A DNA stretch of 64,000 nucleotides from Mycteria americana (lineage: Eukaryota > Chordata > Aves > Ciconiiformes > Ciconiidae): the NCBI RefSeq assembly GCF_035582795.1, contig NC_134370.1, positions 51,075,501 through 51,139,500 of the forward strand. The letters are read 5' to 3'. This document shows positions 42,795 through 57,177 of this stretch, in pieces. Made by a program: the position numbers and the translations under genes. The notes beneath the pieces were generated by a model, which worked only from the letters and a program-made list of their open reading frames with translations, was not told the DNA's origin and ran no database searches. Positions within the stretch are counted from its first letter, which is position 1. The number at the start of each line of letters is the position of its first letter.

Positions 42795-42828
42795 TCCTTA
42801 AAAAGAAAGAATCCTTAAAAAGAAAGAT
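42795..42828. repeat. 17-bp tandem duplication upstream of LACTB
   Basis: TCCTTAAAAAGAAAGAA is followed directly by TCCTTAAAAAGAAAGAT, identical in 16 of 17 positions. It lies about 720 bp upstream of the LACTB start codon at the edge of the CpG island. Confidence 0.85.
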
Positions 42829-45800
42829 TTTAAAGCACAATTCCTCTCTGCCGGGTCCCCCGGCGAGCTCAGCACCGCCTAGCCCTTCTCGTGATGGAAG
42901 GAAGTTTGTATCTCCTGCCAGTACCAACGCGGCGCTGACAGAATAAGCTGGTTTTAACCCACGCTTTCATTGCACTGATGTATAAGAAAAGGGTAGAGAG
43001 AAGATGAAGGATACTTCAAGCCACGACATAATTTCTGATCTTAACTCTGCACTCCACAGCAAATGATTGCAGCATCAAATGAAGAAAGCCTGCTGCTAAA
43101 TGCATGCCATGCGGAGGTAAAGCAGGGCAAGCTAGGCTAACACCAAGATAAAACCTTTTAACTGCAAGATGAGCATATTTGATCTAGATCAGTGAGGAAT
43201 TACTTACAAACACTGAATTTTCCAATGCTGGTTTTAGAGTCAAGTTTCAGCCTAGAGCAGTGCCAATGGCACAGCAAACATTTGCTCACAGAAATAATTT
43301 TTCCGTGTAGTTGCTCTCTTTAGACAGAGACTATGGAGAGATGACAATGCCCTCCAATTGATGCTTTTAAACTGTTTCAAAACCTTCCACATATTTGGTT
43401 TTCAATAAACTTTTAATAGGTCTCTCTAATGATTTGAATCTTGACCGAGCAGCAAGTTAAAGAGACTGAAGAGTGACCAAATAGTGATACTAGTACTCAA
43501 GAAGGCAGAAGGAAAGGATTTTCAGTGCATCAGCAGATTCAGATTGACAGGTAGGCAGCATGTCAGCTAGATCCAAGTCCCATCCAAGGATACATCCAAC
43601 AACCAGGGTTCTTGTGAGCTTTGCCAAGCGAATGAGTCTGTAGATTTGCGATCCTCACATAAGCCTTTTATGACAATTAAAGAGATTGTATGTGCCTAAC
43701 GTAAAGGCAAATCCAGAGCCACTCAATGCTGGCAACAGAATTGTTAGTCCACATGTCTAACTGGAGCATCAAAATACCTTCATTAGTATGAAGATACTCA
43801 GTCATCCCCTTCCTATATGTCATTGCTGTGAAATTACTAATTGTAATGATGCTAGAGCAGATGATGTTAGGTCCAAAGAAGGTTAAAAAAAGCCCTCATT
43901 AACAGTTCATTTCAGTCATTTTTAAGCAATCTTATTGCTCTTCTTTTGGATTTCAGACTACCTAGTCCAATAGCCCAAGTGCAAGAGGGGAGGACAGGGA
44001 GGGACTAGCTTATATGAACTAAGCACTAACCAAGATGAGCAGAAAATTCTAGAGGCGATACCAAAAGCAGCAGAGCCCTCGGCATACTATGGAGAATGCA
44101 GTGGTGTCCGAACAGTTGAGAAATGTTCGTAGTAGCCTTTCTTTTTAATTGTTCTAAGTCAGTCCTCTCAAGGGAATGCCTTAGACTGAACTGTTCACAG
44201 GACCTTCAACCCTGCAAATCACAAATAGATTGAGCAGCATGTATCATTACTTAGCAATGCAGAAAGCTCCTTGTGCAGAAAGCCCGCAGTGTCCAGTCTG
44301 ATGGATTGTGCTGGGGTCTGCCATTTCTTTCTTGGAGATTTTCTGGGGTATTTAGACAATGTTGAAGGATTCTTGAACAACAGCTAACAACCTTTAATAA
44401 TGGCGACTCCATAAATATTACAGATGTTGACAGAGAATACAACAGCTTAAAAAATGCAAGAAAAATGAGCCCTACTGGTAAGCAAAAGTGGGGAGTCTGT
44501 CCTTTTAGAACTCTGCATATACTCTGCTAGAAGAAAATTTTGAGATGCTAACCTAGGGAGTTCAATCTCCTTCATGTCCGATGATCTCAAAAACTGCAGG
44601 ATTTGGCAGGAAGTCAGGCCAAATAGCTTTCATGTGTGAAGTCAAATGCAGACCAGATGCTACACTTTTCACTGCAGGCATTTATTTCTCATTAGTATTT
44701 TCTCAATAAAACTCTGTTGCTTATCACAGTACAACTTCATACCCAACTGGTACAAGATGCTGTATTTACATTCTCATAACTCATTTTCACTGTGTTAAAC
44801 TGTCTTTGGAAGTGTTTTGCAGCAGGATTCTCTGCATTCTTACATTAACCTGCTCAGCAGGAACACTCTTTAGCATCACACTTTTGAATGGGCCTAAGCC
44901 AGAAACGGATCTTGCCATTTTTCTCTGATTGCCTTAATGAAGAGCTTTGTGTTAAATCCAGTAGCACAACATGGCCTGCTGTTATCTGTTGTATCATCTT
45001 CTAAGCTGCCGCTTTCGTTAACTTTCAGTTGAGATATCAGGCTCGTAAGGTTTTGAGAATTTTCTACTCCCACTGATAGCAATAGAAAATGAGGACAGCA
45101 AGCACTAGGCTAATCCATTTCTAAATTTAACAAAAAACCCCAATGTTTTTCTTCTATCCTCGTCCATCAGTCACTTAGAAGTATAGCCACAGACTCTCAG
45201 CTGTAATCCATCTTCCTTATGTAACCCAGCCAGAAAAGTCCATCTGGAGACCCCTCTGGCATGGTGGAAAAACTCCACATGGTTTAGCACTAAACCGACT
45301 GACTTTTCCTCTGCTCTGCCTCCTTGCCAAGTTGTACTTACCAGATTTGAAAAGCCTGTGTGAAGAGATATGCCTTATTCGGATAATAAAGAATGGCGCA
45401 ACACAATGGGTCTCTCAGCAAAGCAGGGCTGTGCTCAGTCACCTCAACGCGGGCCAACTTCAGAGTCTCACCATCAAGAATCCTTTAAGGCTTTATAGCC
45501 TTTAAGTAAGACAAACACCAAAGGCTCAATAACAGGAGACCTTAAAACAAAGTGCTTATGTATCTTCCTAGTCACCTTGCTCTTGTAGTTGTACGCAACT
45601 GCATTCACTGGCTTTTTCATAATACCGTTACTGCGTGAGCTGGGGAACAGCAACAAGGTGGGCAGTAGCTTTTATACTGTTCTGCAGTGGTGTAGCCCAC
45701 CATCAAAACGTGTAATATGCTCATTCTGCTGCTGGTGGTCAGCACTATGTGGAAACATCAGGTATTTGCAAATTGTGAGGCTTCATCAGTATTTCCTAAA

Positions 45801-48800
45801 ACATGACTCTTTAAAAAAAATAAATCTACAAGCATTTCGAAAACAACTTCATCACTTCTGTCAGTCCTCCTCCATTTCTGCAAGGGCTTTTGTGGATCCT
45901 GATTTCTCAGCAACGTTTAACAGATGTTATTATGGCTGCTCCTGCTTGTAGGTCTGGACTTTGATCTCAGTATTTTTGCTATGATGGTCTCATTTGCTTT
46001 TCTAGCTCACCGATGTGGCAAAATTCTACAGTGACATGCCCCTAAATTTAACATTTCCATTGAAATTGAAAAGATGGGTAATGTTTTTAACAAACAACAT
46101 CTAAGGTTTGAATGATAGGAAACAAGTGATGCCTATTAATATTCCCCTGATAAAGGGCTGGTCAGTTCTGAAATCATGAGCCCAGCTCTGCTCTTTCATC
46201 CTATTAAATACCATTTATAACTGCCACAGACCCAAACTGAAGCTTGCAGGTTGAGTTTGTAGGAAGGGGCTTTTAAAAATTTAGGAAGTAACAGTGTAAG
46301 GAAATGCCTTTGTTTTCTTTGTTTGGATTTATTGTGAAATAATGAAATGTTCCATTAATGCAATGGATTCCAATTATTCCAACTGGATTCCAATAATTAA
46401 AGATTGTAACTTTTGTAAAGACTTCTGGATCTAAAAATGTTGAATCTAATGGAAAATAATTAACAGACAAAAGCTAAAATTGTCCACAAGGACTGTAATT
46501 TATATTTGTGCTAGACAAAATGAAGAAAAATAGGAAAGCAGCAATTAAAAAATATTATCTATGTTTGTATACATATAGGGGAAACGGATGTTGGTGGAAA
46601 ATGCAAAGAGTAAAGGGATAATGATTCCTTTGATCACACCTGATGTTTCTACCCTCAGTATAGAAAAGATTTTTAAAAAACCAAATTCTTTCTGAATTTG
46701 AAAAGAAGACAAAGGGAATGTTAGATGTAGAGAGAAATCAAGCTCTGCTTTTTCTCTCTCTTTTCAGAAGCAATTTCATTTATTTGAGAACCAAGAGACA
46801 GAATTTTTATTCTCCTCTGGCTTGAAGCATTTGTACAGTAGATGGCAGTAAGAAACCTTATCAGTTTAACCAGTTGTTAGCAAAAGGGGTGGTTCCACTG
46901 CAGTGGGATTGTCACAGTCTTACTGAACTGAGTTGTTATTACAGATTCCTCACCCACATACATTTTTTGTTTGGTCTTGGTCAGTACAGCAGTTCTCAGG
47001 GTATTATTATTTGCTTATCAAATAAGGTAACACCTGCATGATTACAGTGTATGTACCCTTTCAGTAACAGTGCTAACACTACCAGTGTGCACCAATAACG
47101 TTCTGCGCTAGGACAGTCAGACCCAGCCAAAAAACAGGCATCCCTTCCCCAAAAGGAACGTAAATAGGTGCATACTCACAGCTTTATTTTAAGATAAAAA
47201 TCTTCCCTGAGTTTTTTTTTTTTTTAATAAACTAAGGTCATGAGTGGGTGAATTCTCCAACAACTAGCTGAGAAACATTAATCAGGAACAAATCTTTAAA
47301 CATGTAAGATGTGTCGACCAGGAAAAAAATTAGCATTAAAAACAGTGGGTCTTTAGACACTGAGATCAACATGTTTATCATCAGCTCTGCTTGAACTATG
47401 ACTCAGATATTCATTAATCTTAACTTCTTGAGGAGTTTAGTTAAACATGATGTACTTTTTCTACACTACACAGGAACATTGATCCTGTTGTGGTCACACC
47501 AGCAGCATAGTCATGCCACATCCATGTCCCCCTCACAAGTTAACAGGGCAGCAGTGGTGGTCCTCAAGCTCAGCTAGGAGCCCAGCAGGGCTGGCCATGC
47601 CCTCCAAGCAGTAGCTCATACCTGGAGACTTGTGCAGCACCACAGGACTTTGTATTTTTTTTTTTCTCCCCAACACACACCATAAAAGGAACATAACTCT
47701 CCTTAATTTACTCCATTTTCCTGTGTACTCAGGATGTGTCACCTGGGGATTGTTTACTTTCAATAAAATAGAATATGAAAGAGTTTTATAGTGCCACATT
47801 GTTACTGCCTTAGTTTTACAAGTTGCATGTAGTCTGACACAGACCCTAGAAACAACAGGATGGGAGCTTGGGAAATATTTTACATGTCAGGGAAAGGAAT
47901 GCTGAAAAGACCATGCTGTGGTTACAGACCAGCCAAAGGGCGCACACATTTCTTTTTCTTCTTTGCAAAAACATTAGTTTTGAAATTCCAGTTTCTCAGT
48001 GGTGATTTCCTCATACTTTTAATTCAGGGCCTACTTTGAACCTCTTGGGACTCAGAGGGAAAATAATTGTCACCAGCTGAAAGTAATGAAGGAACATTTG
48101 TGAAATACATCAGTGTAAAAAAAGAAAAACACCACCCCCACCAAAAAAAAAAAAAAAGAAAGAAAGAAAAAAAGAAACCAAAACCATACAGAATTATTTC
48201 CTGTTTTTCCTGAAGTTATTCTCCAGGCAACAATCTCTTCTGGTAGAAAACTGAGCACAGAGAGGACTGAACAATTTTGTCCCTGAGAATGGCTTCACAT
48301 TTATCATGAGAACTCAGTTGCTGTGTATAACCTTTTTACCCTCTCCAGCTTTTCTCCCCACTCAGTGGGTAGAGGTACAATATACCATGGAAAATGATGG
48401 TTTGTGTAACCACTACTCACACAATGCAACAGGTACCAGGCAGCATCAGTGTCTTTGACTTTTCCATGTATATCTTTTCAGACTGAAGTATGTTGCTTCA
48501 AAACAAAGTAACAAATCACGGAAGGTGTAAACCAGCTAAAAGATTAAACATATTAACCATAAGGTATCATCCTTAAGTTCATAAGCCCAAAGATACGGTT
48601 ATGAAGTGCAGACACTTAGGAAAGCTTTCTGGCTTGCTCTAGGAAGAGCTCCTCACAATTGGGTGATAACACCTCTTTCCACCCTTTCTCCCCAAAATAT
48701 AAAGCTCAACAAAATGAACGAGTCCCAGACAACTATGCATCAAGAAATGTGGCAGTGAGAACTCTGACTGCCTGACACTGACCAACTTACTCAGAGAGAA

Positions 48801-50837
48801 GTGGACCAGGCAACTGCATTCAGTCATCCTGAAGTGCCAGGGTCAAGTGCCACCTCCACAGCAGGTGTCCGCAAGTCAGGAATAAAAACAACAGGCACAT
48901 TTGCTTTGACAGATATAGCAGCAGGAGGAAAAATGTGTTTCCAGATTTTGTATGTCAATCTTCAGGCATATCCCTGTGTGAAGAACACAGTCCTGATTTG
49001 CATTTACTGTCTTTATCTGTTCTTCTAGATAGAAGACTCTAGATCCTTCTCAGTATCTAATCTTCTAGCAATTTTTCCAAACCATTCAACATTATTTGAA
49101 GATCCAGCATATGTTTTTACTGGTAACTATTGTCATAAGCAAGTGCTTCTCTGCAGTTCACACCAAATACTCATCCAGCTATATGTGCATGCTGGTTGCC
49201 AGCCCATTTTCCACACATTCACTGCTATGACTATCTGTTCTAGTGTGGTTTCACCTACCTGTGCTGCAATTACACCTTCATTTCGCTCTGCAGATATGTT
49301 CTGTGCCACTAAAAATGCTCTTCGTGAGAACTGAGCACAGATAGCTTCAGAAACTGCACAGGCTAGTAAAAAACAGGAAAAGGCCTCTTATCAAATTAGT
49401 AACATCTCGGATAGTTGGGTGGAGGCGTTTGGCACTGGGCTTGCGCATTCTTATGGGAGCGAGTCCATGCATACTACAAACTCTATTCCTTTGCTTCGTA
49501 TTATTGTTCCTAAGTTGAGGCATGTTTCAAAAGAGGCTCTCTAAAGATGTGTCAGTGCAAAACTACTATATGCTACACAGACCAGTAAGAAGGGATTTTA
49601 CTCTATCCTCTTTCCATACGTGTAAAATAAGAGTAAATCAAGTTAATGGCATTTACACAGATTTGTGCTGCAATAGGATCATTGCAAAAACTAAAGTAGG
49701 ATTTCTTTTGTACCTTTGCATGCAGAGCTATGGGAAACAACTAAGAAAATTTGAAAAACTTCACTACTGAGGGAAGACAACTGCCTGGGATGACTGACTT
49801 CTGCAGTAAGCACTAAGTGTGGGACAGTTTGTGAAGTTCCCTCCTGCCACTTGGAATAACCTATCAACTGCCTGAGTTGGAAATACTATCATTTATTTCT
49901 TCGACCTTGAACCAAACCAAAACCATTTCCATGTTTTAGATGCTATATATACTTTCTGGTGTATAGCAGTGTATGTCAGGTACACATACACGCACTACTA
50001 ACTATACTTTAGTGTGATTAACATTACTCAGTAGAACAGTTTTACTACCTACATACTCATCCTAATGTCTTCCACCCAGCTTGGATTCTTTTCATCCCTT
50101 CATCTCCAATAAAAACAATCTTGTTGTGCAAAGGTAAGCAAGATATTGATGCATACATCAGAAGAGAATCAAGCTCAAGGTGTAGTGATGCTGGAGGGGA
50201 AGCTATGCTCTACTTAATGGATGACGACATTTTTTCCAAGTGGTGTAATGAAAGCTAACAAGTTCCTACTCGACATGGTGCCTGTCAAACATAAACAACA
50301 GGTGTGAGTAAAAAGCATTTCTTATATGGACAGCTGGTGTTCCTGTAAATTCTCAAAGAGGAAAATAAAATAGAAACTAAGAGAAATCCCCATGTTGTCT
50401 GAGAATGTAACTGAAACAAAGTGACACACTTAGTTTTGCTGTTTACACTGCAGTAGAGAGAGTAACTTCATTATTGCTTCAAAGGCAAAAGAGACATGGG
50501 GAAAAGAGGAACTGGGAAACCACATTTCAGAGCTTTCTGGTTTTACTGTAGTTTAAATAGGGATTCTGCCATCTCCCACCTTTAGTACAGTATGCAGGTG
50601 TCCTACTCAGATAAAAGAACTGCTCAGTGCCTTTGAACATCAGTCTCTATCTTTTGAAACTGAAATATAGCATTGCAACCCTCACTGGGGACAGCCGTTT
50701 GTTTTTTAAACCTACATACCAAATGTCACAGCAGCTAAAGACCCAGCAGCTTTGACACACGAGAGAACTTCTCATTGTGCAATGACTCTATAAAGCTCGA
50801 TTCTACAACACTGAGACTTTGCTCTAATGGAACTGTT

Positions 50838-50862
50838 TGTTTGACTAAGGCTTAGTCAAACA
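50838..50862. repeat. Perfect palindrome with 12-bp arms and 1-nt centre
   Basis: The arm TGTTTGACTAAG (50838-50849) is mirrored exactly by CTTAGTCAAACA (50851-50862) around a single G. Each arm contains TGACTAA, close to an AP-1/CNC-bZIP half-site. Confidence 0.85.
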
Positions 50863-51221
50863 GGCAGGCCTTAGCTGTATATACTCTATATATGTGTATG
50901 GCCAAAGTTGTATATGCATTTATGTGGTTTGGCAAAATGACCTTCTTTAAAACAACTTAGCTAAAATGACAAACACCCCTATACAATCTCCACTCAAATT
51001 AAACTTGGATTTTATTGATTTTCCTTAATTAAATCCAATTGTGATAGCCAATAATCCAATTGTGAATCCAATTAATAGCAAGTGATTCACAAAAATAATG
51101 GATCCAGAGTAAACCCTTCCTAGGAGTTCTTTTGCTAGCTGTAGTGTTCCTAGTGCTAGCAGCACATACACTGATGGGGAAGGAGAAGGAGGAGTCAATA
51201 ACTTAATTGCTCAAAATGGCA

Positions 51222-51285
51222 ATAATCTCTGCTTCCCCTCCACAGACAGAGACATAATCTCTGCTTCTCCTCCACAGACAGAGAC
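51222..51285. repeat. 32-bp tandem duplication
   Basis: Two adjacent 32-bp units beginning ATAATCTCTGCTTC differ at a single base (CCCC versus TCTCC context). This is probably a recent slippage duplication in the spacer. Confidence 0.85.
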
Positions 51286-54200
51286 ATATAGGCCTGTGTG
51301 CTTTTTATTTCAAGTTACAACAGTAAGTCTCAGCACAGAGCGCCTCCCATGGATTAATGACCAGTTTGGGTCCCTTGGGCTGCCTCTTGTATCCACAATC
51401 CTTCCCACCCACTTGTTAATATCCAGGAAATGCCTTGCACTCAGACATGGCTGCATGTGAATGTAATAAAAGCACATACACATTTGCTACATTTGCTAAC
51501 TGCTGAAAAGCAGCAAAAAATGGTGGTTTTGTCTTTTTTTTTTTTTAAGTGTCATGATTTCTTGGTTAAGGTAATTGATAATAAAGTCCTAGCATAGAGA
51601 AATTTAACCCAGATTCTGCTGGTGTGGCGAGAACCACTGAGAGAAAGGGGTTTTATTGATTTTTATGGGAAAAGCTCCTGCATATTGTACTTGGAGAGGT
51701 GACAAAGAATTTGCTGCTACCTGGACTTTGCCAGCCACCTTCCTCTGTGGCAGAGGAATGTGGTGGCTGCAGAACACAAGCAGAGGCTACAGGAGCAGGA
51801 CAAGGCATAACTACATGGTGGCATTTAGAGGGGGAGGATTCATTCTTCTGTAGATCACGTTCATGCTGTCTATACCCTCCTAACTGGCCTTTAGCCCCTG
51901 TGCACAATTCTATCTCACTGTTTCCCTCTTTGATGCTTTTTCACCTAGTTCATCTTCTAGATACATTTTTTTATTTCTGGACAGCCTGCACAAATTACAT
52001 CAACTCTTTAGCCTATTGTATAGTCTATGTGTGTATAATAAACAAATAAGGAAGTAGTACAGCAATCCAGATTAAGTGGAAAGAAGTCTGGCAGGCTCCT
52101 CCTTGCTAGCTACAGAAAACCAGGAAAGATTTTGAAGCATTTTCCCAGGCTATTTCTCCAACTAGTATTCTTGTCAAGAGAAACATGCAAACTATTGGTG
52201 GACCTGGAAAGAAACGCTCTATTTTTAAACTGGAAACTCACACAGATATGTTAATATCAATACCAATATGTCCTAAGCAAGTTAAAACAATTTACCAGAG
52301 CTTTGCAGTTGTACCTTCCTGATTATTCTTTCACACATTCTACTGTAGAGACACCAGACCTGCATCATTTTCCTCAGTGGCATGGACAACTATCACTAGG
52401 TGTTAGGCCTTTGCAGGTTTTATCCAAAGAAACACTGTTTGCCATGAGCTTTGGCTGAGACAGGTCACACAGACACTTCCTTGACATTTCTGTTTGAATC
52501 TCAGGGCAAAAAATGAAGACAACATCAATGAAAGGAATAATCCCGAGAAGCAGATCATGGTCAGGCTCTGGAATAGGAGGCATTCACAATACTTTGCAGG
52601 ATCATGGCCCCAAATATACTTCATCCCTTTATACCTATGATCCATAGATGCTTGCTGTACACAAATGAGAGAAATATTCCCACAACCATGCATGCCAGTA
52701 TGTTATGACTTGTGGTACTGTCAGCTGCAGCTACATCTGCAGGACTTCTTTTTTGGCTCTATTTTTTTAAATGAAACAGGTGCTGTCTATTCTTTATCCA
52801 GTCATTCCTCAAACCCGCAAAGAGATAGGAAGAAACCAGTGCTGAGGTGCCCTTAAAGGCCATAATACTCAAATCCAAAATACTGCGTAATGTCCTTTCA
52901 TTTCAGTGCATTATGAGTCAAGAAATAACAAATGGGAAGGAATAATTTTTTATGTGTCTGTAAGACTTTTGTCTGCTTCTGTTTCCCATTGTTTCTGCTC
53001 TCATATAAATTAACTAACCAGGATATCTAGATCGCTCACTAAGCTGCTGTCATTGTGAGGGGTATCCTGCATTTATGCAATTCTCAGCAACAGCTTGCAA
53101 ATTGGCAAGGCTATGACTTACAGAAAACTAGATAGGTTGGCAGCTGAAGCCACGAAGATTATGCAAACTTGTACAGCTTTTCCATACCTTGGAAAGAATA
53201 CAACACACACCGAAGAAAGTAAGTTACACGGCTTCCCTCTACTAAAAGGAACTATTCCTGTGTGCATTTAAAAAAAAAAAAATCCATTAAGATAAAACGC
53301 ATTATCCTTATTTTCTCTACTGCTTTGACCTTTTTGCTGCAATTCCCACTTAAATTTTCACTGATGGTCCTATTTTATTATTAAAAAACTCAGAAATTAA
53401 AAAAACCCCACCAAAATGAACACCTGAGGAAAAAATACTCTATTTTCCCATGTACTGAGCCATGTAAAAAGTATTTCCCCCCTTCTTTGTTTTTAAATGT
53501 TTTAGTTGGCTAATCACTTTCTTCTTTTGCTATCACTAACAGACATTACAGCAGTCATAGACAGCCCAGTGTAACAGATATTCCTACAATATTAACAGTG
53601 TAGCAAGGTTTGCCAACTTAACCCAGATTTTGAGTAGCATCAATGACAGCAGAAATTGGTTAACATGCATAATATGTTACAGATTCAGATTTCTCACTCA
53701 GGTGCTAGAGCTCTGAGAGGCAGTGCCCTATAGGTGCCGGCTACTGCTTTAGCCTTATTTCTTAAAGAAAAGTAACTTATATGTCATTCTTATCTCTGTC
53801 TCTCATCCCATTCAACGACTCTTGAACCGATTGGCTAGTTTTGACCACATAGAACTCTAAAAGGAAAATTACATTTCTACACGTTTTGTGAACCATTAAG
53901 ATAGAAAGAGCATGCCTATGAGCATCTTGATGCTCTGCAGCATGCCTTGCATATTATTAGACATCAGAGAAATCCCATGAGGAAGCAAGAGACAACACAA
54001 ATGTCTCGGTATCTGGAAAAAAACTCATTGCAAGTTTACAACCAACCATGAGACATGAATCTGCAAGAAGGCAGGTTTTGCTAGTTCTGGTGCTCTCAGA
54101 ACTACTCATTTCATTGAGAGAGGATAACTCACAAAACAACAAAGACAATTACATAGCACGGCTGCACAATAAGGTATATTTCAAACTGCCAAATGTGGTT

Positions 54201-56320
54201 TTGCATTGAAGAAAAGGGTGAGTAGCTCTCCAAACCAAGACACACATCTGGAGGAATGCTGAATGATGCAGGGTTCTGTAATTCAACATTTTTTTTGAGT
54301 TAACATTTTGGGCAAAGCAGCTGCAAGAGGGAGAAATTGCCATTTGTTTGGAATGGGGTTAAATCAGAGTCCAATATATTTATTTTTACAAGCCAATGCA
54401 TTCTAGCTTCACTGAGTTTTGTCTGATTAGGCACCGCATGCACAGAATCCATGATGGGTAGTGGCTTATGATATATAGTAGAAACAGATTTTTCTGCTCC
54501 ACCAAATACATCTGTATGCCTATTTATGCATCTGTTGCTAGTCAGCAAAAAAAAGCCACTTGGTGTGATTCACCATTATGTTCACTGCTCCCTTCAGCTC
54601 TCCTTGGAACTGGAAGCTTTTATTTACCTATTATAAAGCTTTATGGATTCATGTACAACAGTGCACTTTGGGGAAGTCTGTTCTACAAACAGATTTTTTT
54701 CAGATTAATTCTAATCTCCTTGCTTGCACATGCTTGCCCTATTAATGGTGACATGATCTCATTAAGAGACATTAAAACCACAGCCTCCTCCTTACCCTTA
54801 CACACAGTAAAAGGTGAATTCAGATTTCCCAAACCACAAAGCAGTTTGTGGTCTCCTGGAAAGCAAGCAATTTGAAGCAGCAAACAAAGGGTCTGACCTC
54901 ACTCAGACACATTGTATAGGACCCAAGCACAGACCATGGGACCATAAAAGCAATCCAGTGGAGCAGGCAGCACACTCAGCTGTGTAAGACTCATGGCCAA
55001 GTGCCAGGAACTCCTTTGTTCAACTCCCAGCACAGCCTCCGACTCTCTGGGTGGCCTTGGGCCCTACCCTACAAACTACTACCCAGCACAGCACTTCCTA
55101 CAGGAAGCAGCCCTACTGACTCCAGCAGCACCACTCAAAGTCAGGAGCACATGGAGGCTTGAACTCTTGGAGCCCAATTACCTGTCATTTCATCCTTCTG
55201 CTAAGGAAGGAGAAAGAGATGAGAATAACTTACCTCTGCACAACTGTTATTTGGAGCTTTAGACTGTCAGCCTCCAGTACAAGCTTAAGGCACTGTAGGA
55301 GCCTTGTAACATATATTTTGCTTCCTAAAGACACTTAAAGGGAAATGTGAAGCCAAGGATCTCATCCTTTCCGTTCAGGATGACTTGGCAGCAGCAAATG
55401 AATCATGCAAAAGCTTGTAATGTTACTAAGTTCTCCCCTTTATAACACAATCAAAAAAAGCCAGACTCACACCAGTACATCTTCCCTCTCCGACTCCCAT
55501 TTAACCTGAAATTATTACATATTACTTCACTCTTTCACCACTACACTAGCTGCTGAGAAAGTCACTTGTTTTCAGTTGCTTGCTAAGGGTTTGCTAACAG
55601 AGATTCTTTGATGATCTGGAAGGTTATCTATACCTGTCTCCTACCGAGCTCCTTGCTGCTAGAAGGATGGACAACTTTCAGCAATTTTTTTCTTCAAAAA
55701 AGAAGAATAAGAATTATTTTTGAAGTTCTGAAGTTGCTCATTGACAGACCTCGTAATTCAAATAAAGATACATGAAGAAATTAGCAACCAGTAGTGAAAA
55801 GTTGGGTGAAAGGATCTCTCATTAATTTCACACATCATTTTGGAAGGTTTATCACTGTATCAAAGTAAATTAACACATATTAACAGGTAAGATATACAAA
55901 TACATGGTAATGTTTCCAAGAGCAAGGCCTTTAGGGCGCATTTCCTACAGAAGTCTATGGAAGTTCTACAATGATCTTACTGAAAACAGTTTTGGTCAAC
56001 AATGAGTAATTTTGGAAAGCTCTATCATCCGTTAGGGGATAGTTGCATTCTGCACCCATCTGGGAATACAATCAAGTGGTGGGGACAGGTTCCTGCAACA
56101 TGGCCATCAAAGGGCCCCCCTTAGCAGCTGCAGATCCATATCAGTCGAAAGCACTGTGTTTCACTGCATTTTTATACATTAGCCTAATAGCACAGGAGAG
56201 ACTTAAAGCCAATGTGTTAACAGTGTATCCCAATGAGAGACACTGCACCCATGCATATTTTACACAGCAATACCCAGAAAGCTAGTGTGATGAAAAACAA
56301 ATCACAGGAGAGCAAAATTT

Positions 56321-57177
56321 AAAAAATGTCCTAAAATGTGCATTTTTATTCCATATCATTATACAATGTTTACATACAGGTATACTTTTAAAACTGCTCA
56401 AAGAAAGTGTGAAAAAAAAGTGAGGCGAATATCAGTTTATAAATTCCTCCCCCTCCCCAAAATCCACACAAATAAAATACATTTCAAAACAATCTCTTCC
56501 AAATTTGTTTTCTCCTGAATTTATTGAATGTTTCATTTCAACATGAAAAATACAATCAAATGAATACTCAAGGTGAAATGGTGACCTACACTTCTGTATT
56601 GAGTTGCAAGAACACAATTTAAAACCTCCAGAAGCCTTCACTTTTCTGTTGCTTACATACCTTCGTTTTATTGAATTAGAAGGCATAGAAAGTCCAAATC
56701 CTCACAGATTAATAAAATTCTGATAAAAATAAATTACTGTGCTGGACAACTCCTGACTTCTCTGATATCAAACAAAAGACTTCAGTAGAACCTTTTGTTC
56801 AAAATAGCACCATTTCTACCTGGTCTCTCTTGAACGTGAATCATTCTTCTTGTTAAAAACTGTAGTTGGCACTTGAGGTGGGACACTTTCTGCCACAGCC
56901 AGGATTCTTCAAAAGACTAAGCATACTGAATTGCTGAACTCTCTACAAAGTGTAGGTAACATTTTTGTTGGGAAATGGCACATTTAAACCATAATGTAAT
57001 ATAGCTTAACCCGCATATGGCTTGCCCATTTTGGTGTTTCCCTGACCCCTGCCTGATAATTTAGCAGATGTTCTTGTGAATGTGGTGAAACTAAAATAAA
57101 GACATGTTTATGGGGTTTCACGGCAAGCAGGTGTAAAAATAATAAAACAAATAATGTGGTTGCTGCTAAGAAGGTTT
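56321..57177 (-). other. TPM1: TPM1 exon 9d 3' UTR with several poly(A) signals
   Basis: Minus-strand AATAAA signals occur at 56667-56672, 56520-56525 and 56345-56350. This suggests alternative ends 0.5-0.85 kb past the stop. A TAAGCTA heptamer (57002-57008) matches the miR-21 seed, and TPM1 is a known miR-21 target in mammals. The outer boundary is approximate. Confidence 0.5.

Larger units (their letters stand above)
42661..56320. other. Spacer between LACTB promoter and TPM1 3' end
   Basis: About 13.7 kb of AT-rich sequence has no gene I can name. It holds short tandem duplications (42795-42828, 51222-51285), a 12-bp-arm palindrome (50838-50862), an A/GAAA-rich tract (48143-48178), and a group of minus-strand open frames at 44251-45656 that I do not recognise. 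Distal regulatory elements or a noncoding transcript are possible but not shown by the sequence. Confidence 0.55.

Noticed and set aside
45589-45951. 120-codon plus-strand open frame in the spacer
   Set aside because: Resembles no protein I know and conflicts with open frames on the other strand. There is no promoter or splice context.
54090-54150. Minus-strand frame with a tropomyosin-like S-L-N-E-M fragment
   Set aside because: Only five residues match by chance. There is no acceptor in phase and the position is beyond the exon 9d UTR.
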